The notes below the pieces were generated by a model. It saw nothing but the letters and a program-made list of their open reading frames with translations. It did not search any database and was not told the origin of the DNA. Both the position numbers and the translations under genes were made by a program. A stretch of 64,000 bases of DNA from Emticicia sp051209875 (GTDB taxonomy: Bacteria > Bacteroidota > Bacteroidia > Cytophagales > Spirosomataceae), in NCBI RefSeq assembly GCF_051209875.1, contig NZ_JBNTQY010000001.1:2976001-3040000 (forward strand), given 5' to 3'. Within the stretch, counting starts at the first letter, position 1; every line of letters begins with the position of its first letter. Of this stretch, positions 52,694 to 60,862 are shown in pieces.

Positions 52694-53593
52694 TTGCCTT
52701 CAATACCTCTCATATTTACAGTTTGTTCTATCAATCAATTAGCTAATGCTTTTGTTTTGGGCGATTCTATTAAAGTCCAACACCCTCATTATCAATACTT
52801 TATAGGATTAGTTGATAAAGAATCAAATATTCCTAAATCAATAAAATCGCCTTATCCAATTATTGATATTGATAAAATTGAGATTCCAGCATTCAATGAA
52901 ATGGCTGAAAAATATACTTATGATGAACTAACAGCCGATTGTAAGCCATTTTTTGCAAAATATTTTATTCAAAAAAGCGATAAAGTTATATATTTTGATT
53001 GTACTTCTTTCGTTTATCATACATTAGATTTTATTACTCAAACACTTGATAATCAAGATATTATTCTTGTGCCCCAATTGCTTTATGCAGGAAAGCATCC
53101 TGATGAAAAACAAATTTTGAATTCGGGAATTTATCATGCTGGATTTTTTGCTTTAAAACAAACATCGGAATCAACACGTTTTTTAAATTGGTGGAGCAAT
53201 AACACCCAAAATAAAGGCTTTCGAGATTTGTGTAAAGGCTTAAATGCAGACCAGCTTTGGCTCGAACATGTTCCAGCTTTATTTGACAACGTTTATATCG
53301 AAAAACATGAAGGCTTGAATATTGGCACGTGGAATCTTTCAGAGAGAAAAATACAATATACTGATAATCAGCCTTTTATAAACAACAAACCAGTGATTTC
53401 AATCAATTTCAAAGAGTTGAAATACTGGAAAAAATATGAGCAAGGTTTAAATAAATATTCGAATAAAAATATAGAGAAAGTCAAGCCTAATTTTGGGCTT
53501 CCAAATCCGATTGAGAAACCTACACAAAAATTTATCGCAAATAAAGTTAGAAAAATCAATAATGTATTTGATTGGATTTTGGACAAAATTTAG
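52694..53593 (+). CDS. GT-A glycosyltransferase-like paralogue with altered DXD motif
   Basis: A 299-residue paralogue of the protein at 50411: IFTVCSINQLANAFVLGDSI matches its start and LNSGIYHAGFFALKQT its middle. At the place of the YFDPDIIVF metal motif it has YFDCTSFVY, so the second Asp is missing. This may mean loss of activity or a different metal-independent role. The TTG at 52694 is the only suitable start before the conserved N-terminus. It is the last gene of the polysaccharide cluster, placed right after a tandem heptamer repeat. Confidence 0.75.
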   Translation: MPSIPLIFTVCSINQLANAFVLGDSIKVQHPHYQYFIGLVDKESNIPKSIKSPYPIIDIDKIEIPAFNEMAEKYTYDELTADCKPFFAKYFIQKSDKVIYFDCTSFVYHTLDFITQTLDNQDIILVPQLLYAGKHPDEKQILNSGIYHAGFFALKQTSESTRFLNWWSNNTQNKGFRDLCKGLNADQLWLEHVPALFDNVYIEKHEGLNIGTWNLSERKIQYTDNQPFINNKPVISINFKELKYWKKYEQGLNKYSNKNIEKVKPNFGLPNPIEKPTQKFIANKVRKINNVFDWILDKI

Positions 53594-53636
53594 GTCTATT
53601 TTAAAATCAATCGTACGTGAAAAGAAAAATTTCGCT

Positions 53637-53644
53637 TAAATTTG
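53637..53644 (+). promoter_or_regulatory. -7 box TAaaTTTG of the STAS gene
   Basis: An exact TAnnTTTG match 27 bases before the ATG at 53671. It lies inside the extended frame starting at the GTG at 53617, which argues for the later start. Confidence 0.5.
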
Positions 53645-53670
53645 CGGAGTATTCCCAAATAGCATTTATT

Positions 53671-54093
53671 ATGAATTATAGCATAGAAAAAACAGAACAT
53701 TATGCACTTATTGAAATCAATGAGACTGCATTTGATAAAAAAATTACTCCTGAATTTGAGAAATTAGTTGTTGTGCTTTATCGTGAGGGTATCAATAACA
53801 TGGTTGTTGATTTTAGTAAAATTACTGAAATTGATGACGCTGGGTTATCTTTGATTCGCAAGGCCACTAAAGTTTGTCGCACCGAACAAGGTTTATTTAT
53901 TATTTGCACAAAAGACGATGATCTACTTGATTTGATTGATGCAGAAAAAATCCCCGAACTCGTTACGTTACCAACCACTGATGAAGGAATTGATGCTGTT
54001 TTTATGAATGATTTAGAAAATGATTTTCGTGAAGAACATGACGACGAATTTGATTTAGGCGAAGACAATGGCTTCACTGAAGGCAAATTTTGA
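53671..54093 (+). CDS. STAS-domain protein (anti-sigma factor antagonist-like)
   Basis: A 140-residue protein. STAS domain at about residues 1-100: ALIEINETAFDKKITPEFEKL, then MVVDFSKITEIDDAGLSLIRKA. In this stretch the usual phosphorylatable Ser position (DSSGL in SpoIIAA) reads DDAGL, so phospho-switching at that residue is unlikely. An acidic tail of about 35 residues follows (DDEFDLGEDNG). It probably binds a partner in a regulatory switch; no partner kinase is adjacent. Start ATG 53671 is preferred over GTG 53617 because of the -7 box. Confidence 0.85.
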   Translation: MNYSIEKTEHYALIEINETAFDKKITPEFEKLVVVLYREGINNMVVDFSKITEIDDAGLSLIRKATKVCRTEQGLFIICTKDDDLLDLIDAEKIPELVTLPTTDEGIDAVFMNDLENDFREEHDDEFDLGEDNGFTEGKF

Positions 54094-54186
54094 TTTAGTC
54101 CACAGTCAACGGACAACCGTCCACCGAAAATACACACTAACCACTTACAAGTACCATTGACTATTGTCCGTGGACTATCGACTAAA
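54094..54186. repeat. Heptad inverted repeat between STAS gene and rnz
   Basis: Arms 54094-54126 and 54154-54186 can pair over 33 bases with about eight mismatches. Units such as CAGTCAA, CGGACAA, CCGTCCA and GACTATT, GTCCGTG, GACTATC repeat every seven bases. The unit sequence differs from the TAATTCG class but keeps the same period. It ends three bases before the rnz ATG. Confidence 0.7.
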
Positions 54187-54189
54187 AGA

Positions 54190-55101
54190 ATGAATTTTGA
54201 ATTTTTAGTACTTGGCACTGGCTCTGCCACACCAGTAGTTAATCGCCATCCATCTGCTTTTTTATTATCAATTGAAAATGAATCTTTCTTGATTGATTGT
54301 GGTGAGGGTACTCAATATCGCCTACTTGAACATAAGGTTAAATCTTCTCGTATTAGACATATTTTTATTAGCCATTTGCATGGCGACCACTATTTTGGTT
54401 TAATCGGTTTGCTTTCAAGCTGGAATCTTAACCAACGAAAGGAAAGTTTAACCATTTTTGCCCCAAGAGGATTGGCAGAAATTTTAACTATTCAATTCAA
54501 ACATTCAGATACTAAACTCAACTTCAAAATTACTTTTGTAGAAACTGAAACAGAAAAAATTGACTCGATTCTTGAAACCAATTTAGTGACAGTTGAAACA
54601 ATACCTTTGCATCATCGAATTCCTTGTTGTGGCTTTTTGTTTCGTTCAAAAGCCTCTAAAAGAAAGATTTTAGCAGAAAAACTACCCGATAATTTCCCAA
54701 TTCCTTATATCAAAATGTTGAAAGATGGTTTGGATGTAAGTGACGAATTAAGTGGAGAAGTTTACCTCAATCATGAATATACTACAGTAGGTTCAGTTTC
54801 AAAATCATTCGCTTATTGCTCTGATACCGCTTACAACGAATTGAAAATCAAGCAGTTACAGAACATTGATGCCATTTACCACGAGGCTACATTTACTGAA
54901 TCAGAATTAAAACGTGCCGAACAAACAAATCACTCGACAGCAAAGCAGGCGGCAAGTATTGCAAATCAAATCAATGCCAATCAATTAGTCATTGGTCATT
55001 ATTCTTCACGTTACAAAAATTTAGACGAGCATCTTTCTGAAGCAAAATCAGTTTTTGAAAACACTTTTCTTGCCGAGGAAGGTAAAGTATATAAAATTTA
55101 A
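54190..55101 (+). CDS. rnz: Ribonuclease Z
   Basis: Zinc-dependent endonuclease that trims tRNA 3' trailers, 303 residues, metallo-beta-lactamase fold. Motifs: LGTGSATPVVNRHPSA, the metal-binding HLHGDHYFG, the exosite-like TEKIDSILETN region, CSDTAYNE and YHEATFTES, and GHYSSRY at the C-terminus. I start at the ATG at 54190 (MNFEFLVLG). The frame extends upstream to 54157, but those residues come from the heptad repeat. It is convergent with a thioesterase gene only six bases away. Confidence 0.95.
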   Translation: MNFEFLVLGTGSATPVVNRHPSAFLLSIENESFLIDCGEGTQYRLLEHKVKSSRIRHIFISHLHGDHYFGLIGLLSSWNLNQRKESLTIFAPRGLAEILTIQFKHSDTKLNFKITFVETETEKIDSILETNLVTVETIPLHHRIPCCGFLFRSKASKRKILAEKLPDNFPIPYIKMLKDGLDVSDELSGEVYLNHEYTTVGSVSKSFAYCSDTAYNELKIKQLQNIDAIYHEATFTESELKRAEQTNHSTAKQAASIANQINANQLVIGHYSSRYKNLDEHLSEAKSVFENTFLAEEGKVYKI

Positions 55102-55107
55102 TTTGCT

Positions 55108-55638
55108 TTAAAGCGAAGATTGTTTCTCTAATAATTCTTGCTTTACGGCCTTTATTCTTTGGTTAAAAGTGGTATTTTTAAAATCAATTCCTTGTTCACA
55201 AGTAGCTGATAAATAATCAGTTACACTTTTTTGATGCGGCACTCTCCTACCCGTTTCGACACTTACGTATTTACTGGTTGTCCACATGAAATTTTTCAAT
55301 TCAGTTTTGCTTTCGTCGGTCATAAAATATTCAGTCACAACTGTATCATCATCAAAAAAGATAATTCTTGAAAATATTTTCACCCATTCACTTACCAATG
55401 CTGGTCGGATGTAGGATATTTGATGCTGATAAACGACCCAACTGGTGCGGTAGTTTTTGAAAATTTCTGAAAACTTAAATTCATACAATTTCGCAGCTTG
55501 GTCTTCTCGGGCGTTGAAATAATAATCAAAATATTTAGAATTATTCAGATGCTGCAAAGGATCGCAATCTTGAAAGCGAATAATTGCTCTTGATTCAGTA
55601 ACTTTAGGATATTCCTTTCCAGGTATTTTCTCAAACAT
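55108..55638 (-). CDS. Acyl-CoA thioesterase (4HBT/hot-dog fold)
   Basis: A 176-residue protein of the FadM/YbgC-like thioesterase group. The N-terminal RFQDCDPLQHLNNSKYFDYY holds the Asp/His/Asn active-site pattern (DxDPxxHxNN). After it come VVYQHQISYIRPALVSEWVK and SRIIFFDDDTVVTEYFM. Acyl-CoA or a hydroxybenzoyl-CoA-type thioester is the likely substrate. No operon partner; it diverges from the sulfite reductase gene. Confidence 0.88.
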   Translation of the reverse strand: MFEKIPGKEYPKVTESRAIIRFQDCDPLQHLNNSKYFDYYFNAREDQAAKLYEFKFSEIFKNYRTSWVVYQHQISYIRPALVSEWVKIFSRIIFFDDDTVVTEYFMTDESKTELKNFMWTTSKYVSVETGRRVPHQKSVTDYLSATCEQGIDFKNTTFNQRIKAVKQELLEKQSSL

Positions 55639-55888
55639 AATTTATTACTCTTTTGATATTTTGATTTGTCATTGCACAACAAAATTAGCTTAGTATTTAC
55701 TAATAAACAAGCCAAGAAACCTTACAACAATATGATGCATTTTCTTTAAAATCAATATTTCTCAATTCATTAGTGAAATATTCTCAAAAAACAACAACTA
55801 AAGTATTACTAAATAGCTTATTATTAACCATTTACAAGAAATTTTCAAAATTATCACCATATAGTCTATAATTATTATAGATTTTATA

Positions 55889-55896
55889 TAACTTTG
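55889..55896 (+). promoter_or_regulatory. -7 box TAacTTTG of the sulfur operon
   Basis: An exact TAnnTTTG match 24 bases before the sulfite reductase ATG. No clear TTG at -33. The rest of the 281-base gap 55639-55919 is AT-rich and shows no further feature. Confidence 0.55.
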
Positions 55897-55919
55897 TACC
55901 GTAAAACAAAATAAAAATT

Positions 55920-58013
55920 ATGCAAAGTTTTCGGACAGAGTTAGAAAATCCTTTAGTCGAAAAAGACATTATAGATTTAGAGCGAAAAATTAGATTATTC
56001 CGTGAAGGGAAAATCCATGAGGAGAAGTTTCGTAGTTTGAGATTAGCACGTGGTGTTTATGGGCAACGTCAACAAGGCGTTCAGATGGTGAGAATAAAAT
56101 TGCCTTATGGTAAAATGACTTTGGCTCAATGGAAAAGAATCGCTGATATATCTGATGAATATTCTACTGGAAACCTTCACTTTACTACTCGTCAAGATAT
56201 TCAAATTCACTTTGTAAGTTTAGAAAGAACTCCTGAATTGTGGGCTAAATTAGAAGAAGAGAATGTTACTTTGCGTGAAGCCTGTGGAAATACTGTAAGA
56301 AATATCACAGCCTCTCCAACAGCAGGCATTGATCCTAATGAACCTTTTGATGTAACGCCTTATGTTCATGCTACATTTGAATATTTCCTTCGTAATCCTG
56401 TTTGTCAAGAAATGGGACGTAAATTCAAAATGTCATTTTCAAATACAGACGATGATACAGCTTTGAGTTATATGCACGATTTGGGTTTTATTCCAAAAAT
56501 GCAAGATGGTAAGCGTGGTTTTAAAATCATGCTTGGTGGTGGCTTGGGAGCTCAACCTCAATTAGCTCATTTAGCTTATGAATTTTTAGAAGAAGATGCT
56601 ATCATTCCGTTTGTTGAAGCAGTTTTAAGAGTTTTCGACCGTCACGGAGAAAGGAATTCTCGTCATAAAGCACGTTTGAAATTCTTAATTGCCAAAATCG
56701 GTTTTGATGCCTTCATGGAATTGGTTGAAGCAGAAAAACTTTCTTTAAAAGTTAAAACTTTTAAAGTAGATACTGAAAAGTTTGAGCAAAAAATATCTAC
56801 TGATAGTGAAAAAAACAATTCTGAACTCAGCACTCAGAATTCAGAACTTTACAACGCTTGGCTTAAGACCAATGCTTTTGCACAAAAACAAGCTGGATAT
56901 TTTGGCGTTTTTGTAAGAGTGCCTTTAGGAAATATTTCAAGTACAGTTTCTCGTAGTTTGATTGAAAAATTGGCTGGTTATGTAGCAGATGATGTACGTG
57001 TAACAGTCAATCAAGGACTTTTATTGCGTTTTGTAAAAGAGGAAAATTTACCTTATATATTCAATTTATTAAGTGAATATAATTTAGCTGCTCCAGGTGC
57101 CAATAGCATTGCTAATATCACTGCTTGTCCAGGGACAGATACTTGTAATTTGGCTATTTCAGATAGTACAAGTATTACTTTGGAATTTGAGAAAGTTTTG
57201 CGTGAAGATTTCCCTGAATTAGTTGAGGAGAACAACATGCAAATCAAAATTTCAGGTTGTATGAATGCTTGTGGTCAACACAGCATGGCACACATTGGTT
57301 TTCATGGAAGTTCTTTAAAAGCTGCTGGAAAAGTGCTTCCTGCTCTCCAAGTACTTTTAGGTGGTGGAACTATCGGAAACGGACAAGGAAGAATCGCGGA
57401 TAAAGTGATTAAAATACCAAGCAAGCGTGGTCCACAGTTATTAAGAATTATCTTAAATGATTATGAAGCCAATGGATTTGAAGGTGAATATTTTAATGAT
57501 TATTACGACCGTCAAGGGGAAAAATATTTTTATGCTTTATTGAAGCCATTGGCAGATTTAACGACTTTAATTGATACAGATTTTGTCGATTGGGGACGTG
57601 ATGAAATTTTCCAAACCGAAATCGGTGTGGGTGAATGTGCCAGTGTGATTATTGATTTAGTTGCGACGATTTTCTATGAATCAGAAGAAAAAATAGCATG
57701 GGCAAAAGAAGCTTACGGCGAAAGCCGTTGGGCAGATGCCATTTATTATGCTTATCAATCGCAAATAAATACTGCTAAGGCTATTTTGCTTGAAAAAAAT
57801 ATAAGTTCTAATACGCAACACGGAATTATCTCTGAATTCGATAAGCATTTTACTGATGAATTTGAGGGTAATTTCAAAGAACAAGTTTTGCAAATCAATC
57901 AAAATGAGCCGAGTCAAGCATTTGCACTTGCCTATATCACAACATCAGAAAATTTCTTAAAACAAACCATGATTGTTCGTGAATCATTAAGGAATGAGTT
58001 TGCAGTTGCATAA
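55920..58013 (+). CDS. Assimilatory sulfite reductase (nitrite/sulfite reductase family) with C-terminal extension
   Basis: Siroheme/[4Fe-4S] reductase of 697 residues making sulfide from sulfite. It has the two nitrite/sulfite reductase half repeats. The N-terminal half begins ARGVYGQRQQGVQMVRIKL and has GNLHFTTRQDIQ. The cluster Cys are in NITACPGTDTCNLA (C-x5-C) and ISGCMNACGQHS (C-x3-C). The last 130 residues are an additional helical domain (YGESRWADAIYYAYQSQIN), HEPN-like in appearance. A heptad repeat is embedded in frame at residues 300-310 (SELSTQNSEL), in the linker between halves. Context with cysH, cysD and cysN favours sulfite over nitrite. Confidence 0.92.
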   Translation: MQSFRTELENPLVEKDIIDLERKIRLFREGKIHEEKFRSLRLARGVYGQRQQGVQMVRIKLPYGKMTLAQWKRIADISDEYSTGNLHFTTRQDIQIHFVSLERTPELWAKLEEENVTLREACGNTVRNITASPTAGIDPNEPFDVTPYVHATFEYFLRNPVCQEMGRKFKMSFSNTDDDTALSYMHDLGFIPKMQDGKRGFKIMLGGGLGAQPQLAHLAYEFLEEDAIIPFVEAVLRVFDRHGERNSRHKARLKFLIAKIGFDAFMELVEAEKLSLKVKTFKVDTEKFEQKISTDSEKNNSELSTQNSELYNAWLKTNAFAQKQAGYFGVFVRVPLGNISSTVSRSLIEKLAGYVADDVRVTVNQGLLLRFVKEENLPYIFNLLSEYNLAAPGANSIANITACPGTDTCNLAISDSTSITLEFEKVLREDFPELVEENNMQIKISGCMNACGQHSMAHIGFHGSSLKAAGKVLPALQVLLGGGTIGNGQGRIADKVIKIPSKRGPQLLRIILNDYEANGFEGEYFNDYYDRQGEKYFYALLKPLADLTTLIDTDFVDWGRDEIFQTEIGVGECASVIIDLVATIFYESEEKIAWAKEAYGESRWADAIYYAYQSQINTAKAILLEKNISSNTQHGIISEFDKHFTDEFEGNFKEQVLQINQNEPSQAFALAYITTSENFLKQTMIVRESLRNEFAVA
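56818..56850 (+). repeat. Heptad repeat inside the sulfite reductase coding region
   Basis: ATTCTGA, ACTCAGC, ACTCAGA, ATTCAGA, ACTT: four 7-base units in a row. The 33 bases differ at only about five positions from the right arm of the repeat between cysD and cysN (from about 60915). It keeps the reading frame and encodes a Ser/Asn/Glu-rich linker. Confidence 0.75.
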
Positions 58014-58057
58014 AATAAAACTTTCGTCAATAGTTTGGTCGAATATTAAACATTAAT

Positions 58058-58939
58058 ATGAAAAGAATTGCCATTGCATTAAGTGAAAATGTACAAATGA
58101 AATTCATTGCCTACGCAATGATTTTTATGAAATTCTCGCTTTTAGCTATTTTAGCGTATCGAATTATTACAGGAATTAATACATTCCAATTTTCAATCGA
58201 TACCATGTTCTTATATTTTGTAGGAATTGGTTTTTTAGCTCAATTGGTTGATGGAGCATTGGGTATGGCTTATGGTGCTTCATGCACATCAATGTTGATG
58301 GGCTTAGGAGTTCCTCCTGCTTATGCAACTGCCAGCGTCCATACTGCCGAAGTGTTTACAACTGGAGTATCTGGACTTTCGCACATTTATTTTGGCAATA
58401 TTGACAAAAAACTTTTCTTCAGAATTGTATTAACTGGCGTAGTTGGTGCCATGATTGGTGCATACTTAATATCTGATGTATTTGATGGGAAGGCAATAAA
58501 GCCTTACATTGCAATATATATGATTATTTTGGGTGGTATCATCATTTCAAAAGCATTTAAGAAACGTCCAACCGAACCACAGAATAAAAACTTAGGTCTT
58601 TTAGGTTTCTTTGGTGGATTTTTAGATGCCGTTGGTGGTGGGGGTTGGGGGCCTTTGGTAACCTCGAATCTTATCAGCAAAGGTAATGCACCTAAAGAAG
58701 CCATTGGTACTGTTAATACAGCAGAGTTTTTTGTTTCTTTTTTTAGCACTGGTGTATTTATGCTATTCATTGATATTCAAGCTTGGCAAGCCATTGCGGG
58801 TTTAATTATTGGTGGCGTTTTTGCAGCTCCGTTAGGTGCATTTTTAGTAAAACTTTTTCCACCAAAAACTATTATGATTTCTGTAGGTGTATTAGTTGTA
58901 TTACTAAACATTTGGAATTTAGCGAAGGCGTGGCTTTAA
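58058..58939 (+). CDS. TSUP (TauE/SafE) family membrane transporter, probable sulfite exporter
   Basis: A 293-residue inner-membrane protein with about eight hydrophobic helices in two similar halves. VDGALGMAYGASCTSMLMGLGVPPAYATASVH (region) marks half one and LDAVGGGGWGPLVTSNLISKGNAPKEAIGTVN (region) half two, the duplicated TSUP motif. It lies between sulfite reductase and APS reductase, so it likely exports sulfite or another sulfur anion, or takes up sulfate. The direction cannot be told from sequence. It starts 44 bases after the reductase stop. Confidence 0.9.
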   Translation: MKRIAIALSENVQMKFIAYAMIFMKFSLLAILAYRIITGINTFQFSIDTMFLYFVGIGFLAQLVDGALGMAYGASCTSMLMGLGVPPAYATASVHTAEVFTTGVSGLSHIYFGNIDKKLFFRIVLTGVVGAMIGAYLISDVFDGKAIKPYIAIYMIILGGIIISKAFKKRPTEPQNKNLGLLGFFGGFLDAVGGGGWGPLVTSNLISKGNAPKEAIGTVNTAEFFVSFFSTGVFMLFIDIQAWQAIAGLIIGGVFAAPLGAFLVKLFPPKTIMISVGVLVVLLNIWNLAKAWL

Positions 58940-58954
58940 TGAATAGTGAATTTC

Positions 58955-59044
58955 CCGAATGACAAGTTACGAATTTATTTTATGTTTATTTTTTAACTTG
59001 AAATTCTTTGTTCGTCATTCGTCACTCGTAATTTGTAAATTGTT
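58955..59044. repeat. Heptad repeat between TSUP gene and cysH
   Basis: Left part CGAATGACAAGTTACGAATT (58957-58976) pairs loosely with the right part near 59001-59020. The right part reads TCGTCAT, TCGTCAC, TCGTAAT, TTGTAAA, TTGTTAT in 7-base steps up to the cysH ATG. Confidence 0.65.
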
Positions 59045-59719
59045 ATGATAGAAACATTAGAAAAGCTCTCTCTTGAAGAAAGTCTCAATTTTTTAGCCAA
59101 TAATCATCCCAATAAGGTGGTTTTCTCCACCTCATTGGGTCAAGAAGACCAAGTAATAACTGATGCTATTTTCAAAAATAACATCAATATAAAAGTATTT
59201 ACACTTGATACTGGACGACTTTTTCAAGAAACTTACGAGTTAATTGACCGTACTCGTTCACGTTACAAGAAAAATATTGAGATTTATTTTCCAAATACTG
59301 AAAAAGTACAACAATTGACCACTAATAAAGGCCTAAATAGCTTCTATGAGTCGGTTGAGAATAGAAAAGAATGTTGTTTTATTCGTAAGATTGAGCCTTT
59401 AAAAAGAGCTTTAGCAGGTGCAGAAGTTTGGATTACAGGCTTACGTGCCGAACAATCAGAAAATCGTCATGATATGAAGATTTGGGAATGGGACGAAGGT
59501 AATAATGTTTGGAAATTTAACCCATTGATTCATTGGACTTATGAGGATGTTTTGAAATACATTTCAGCAAACAAAGTTCCTGACAATCCACTTCATCGAA
59601 AAGGTTTTATTAGCATTGGCTGTCAGCCTTGTACACGTGCAATTGGCCCAGAAGAACATCCAAGAGCTGGTCGTTGGTGGTGGGAAGAATCTAAAAAAGA
59701 ATGTGGACTTCATGCTTGA
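59045..59719 (+). CDS. cysH: Adenylylsulfate (APS) reductase, CysH family
   Basis: Reduces activated sulfate to sulfite using thioredoxin, 224 residues. PP-loop-type FSTSLGQEDQVITD, TLDTGRLFQETY, and the C-terminal catalytic Cys220 in ECGLH. Cys110-Cys111 (RKECCFIRK) and Cys193/Cys196 (GCQPCTRA) are the four ligands of the [4Fe-4S] cluster that mark the APS-using enzymes, as opposed to PAPS-using ones. No cysC kinase is present nearby, which agrees with direct use of APS. Confidence 0.93.
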   Translation: MIETLEKLSLEESLNFLANNHPNKVVFSTSLGQEDQVITDAIFKNNINIKVFTLDTGRLFQETYELIDRTRSRYKKNIEIYFPNTEKVQQLTTNKGLNSFYESVENRKECCFIRKIEPLKRALAGAEVWITGLRAEQSENRHDMKIWEWDEGNNVWKFNPLIHWTYEDVLKYISANKVPDNPLHRKGFISIGCQPCTRAIGPEEHPRAGRWWWEESKKECGLHA

Positions 59720-59751
59720 TTTATGAGGTTAGAGGTACGAACAAGACGCCA

Positions 59752-59782
59752 TTGCGATTACAAATAAGAAGTCGTATATTTG
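59752..59782 (+). promoter_or_regulatory. Consensus promoter upstream of cysD
   Basis: TTG at 59752-59754, a 20-base spacer and TAtaTTTG at 59775-59782; a TACTTTG variant follows at 59783. Start of transcription is expected near 59790, so the palindrome at 59863 would lie in the mRNA leader. Confidence 0.65.
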
Positions 59783-59862
59783 TACTTTGATATTCTGCAT
59801 AGAGACAAGCAATTCAAAGCGTAAAAAGTTATAAAGAATAAAGAAATTTTAAGAATTCAGAT

Positions 59863-59902
59863 GCGAATTAGTTAATTATTGTGCAATAATTAACCAATTC
59901 GC
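59863..59902. repeat. 40-base near-perfect palindrome in the cysD leader
   Basis: Arms 59863-59881 and 59884-59902 pair over 19 bases with one mismatch around a two-base centre. Flanking bases to 59922 read as 7-base units (AATTCAT, AAATCGT, AATTCCA). It ends 24 bases before the cysD ATG and lies downstream of the promoter, so it could act in the mRNA or bind a dimeric regulator. Confidence 0.8.
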
Positions 59903-59926
59903 AATTCATAAATCGTAATTCCATCA

Positions 59927-60862
59927 ATGAGTACAATTTCAGAAATATCAACGGTATATCAAGCAAATGATACTTCGTTTCCAAGAGAATTGGAAGATGA
60001 GGCAATTTATATTTTAAGAGAAGTAGCCTCCCAATTTGAAAAGCCTGCGATTCTTTTTTCAGGTGGAAAAGATTCGATTACTGTTGTCCGATTAGCTCAA
60101 AAGGCTTTTTATCCTGCAAAAATTCCATTTGCATTATTGCATGTAGATACTGGTCATAATTTCCCAGAAACGATTGAGTACCGTGATTGGTTGGTGAATA
60201 AATTAGGATTGGAACTTCACGTTCGATATGTTGAAGATTCAATCAAACAAGGCAAAGTAAAAGAAGAAACGGGTAAATATGCCAGTCGAAATGCCTCTCA
60301 AACAGTAACACTTTTGGATGCTATTGAAGAATTTAAGTTTGATGCTTGTATTGGAGGAGCCAGACGTGATGAAGAAAAAGCAAGAGCAAAAGAGCGTATT
60401 TTTTCTGTAAGAGACGATTTTGGTCAATGGGATGCAAAAAAACAACGCCCAGAACTATTTGATATGCTCAATGGAAAAATTGAATTAGGTGAAAATGTTA
60501 GGGTTTTCCCCATTTCAAATTGGACTGAATTAGATGTTTGGAACTATATCAAAGAAGAAGAGCTAAGAATCCCTTCTATTTATTTTACACATGAACGAGA
60601 TGTTTTTGAGCGTGATGGCATGATTTGGGCAGATTCTGAATTTATCAATAAATCAGAAGATGAAATTCCATACAAAACCCAAGTACGTTTCAGAACAGTT
60701 GGTGATATGACTTGTACGGCGGCTGTTGCCTCAACAGCAGATAATTTGGATGATGTAATCGGAGAGATTCTTTCAGCTCAAATTTCAGAACGTGGTGCAA
60801 GAATTGACGACAAACGCTCTGAAGCAGCGATGGAAAAACGTAAACAAGCAGGATACTTTTGA
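59927..60862 (+). CDS. cysD: Sulfate adenylyltransferase subunit 2
   Basis: Catalytic small subunit of the heterodimeric ATP sulfurylase that forms APS from sulfate and ATP. It is 311 residues with the PP-loop FSGGKDSITVVRLAQKAF, LLHVDTGHNFPETIEYRD, GGARRDEEKARAKERIFS and the C-terminal SERGARIDDKRSEAAMEKRKQAGYF ending (regions), all standard for CysD. CysN follows after a 92-base gap that is almost entirely a hairpin-forming heptad repeat. Confidence 0.96.
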   Translation: MSTISEISTVYQANDTSFPRELEDEAIYILREVASQFEKPAILFSGGKDSITVVRLAQKAFYPAKIPFALLHVDTGHNFPETIEYRDWLVNKLGLELHVRYVEDSIKQGKVKEETGKYASRNASQTVTLLDAIEEFKFDACIGGARRDEEKARAKERIFSVRDDFGQWDAKKQRPELFDMLNGKIELGENVRVFPISNWTELDVWNYIKEEELRIPSIYFTHERDVFERDGMIWADSEFINKSEDEIPYKTQVRFRTVGDMTCTAAVASTADNLDDVIGEILSAQISERGARIDDKRSEAAMEKRKQAGYF

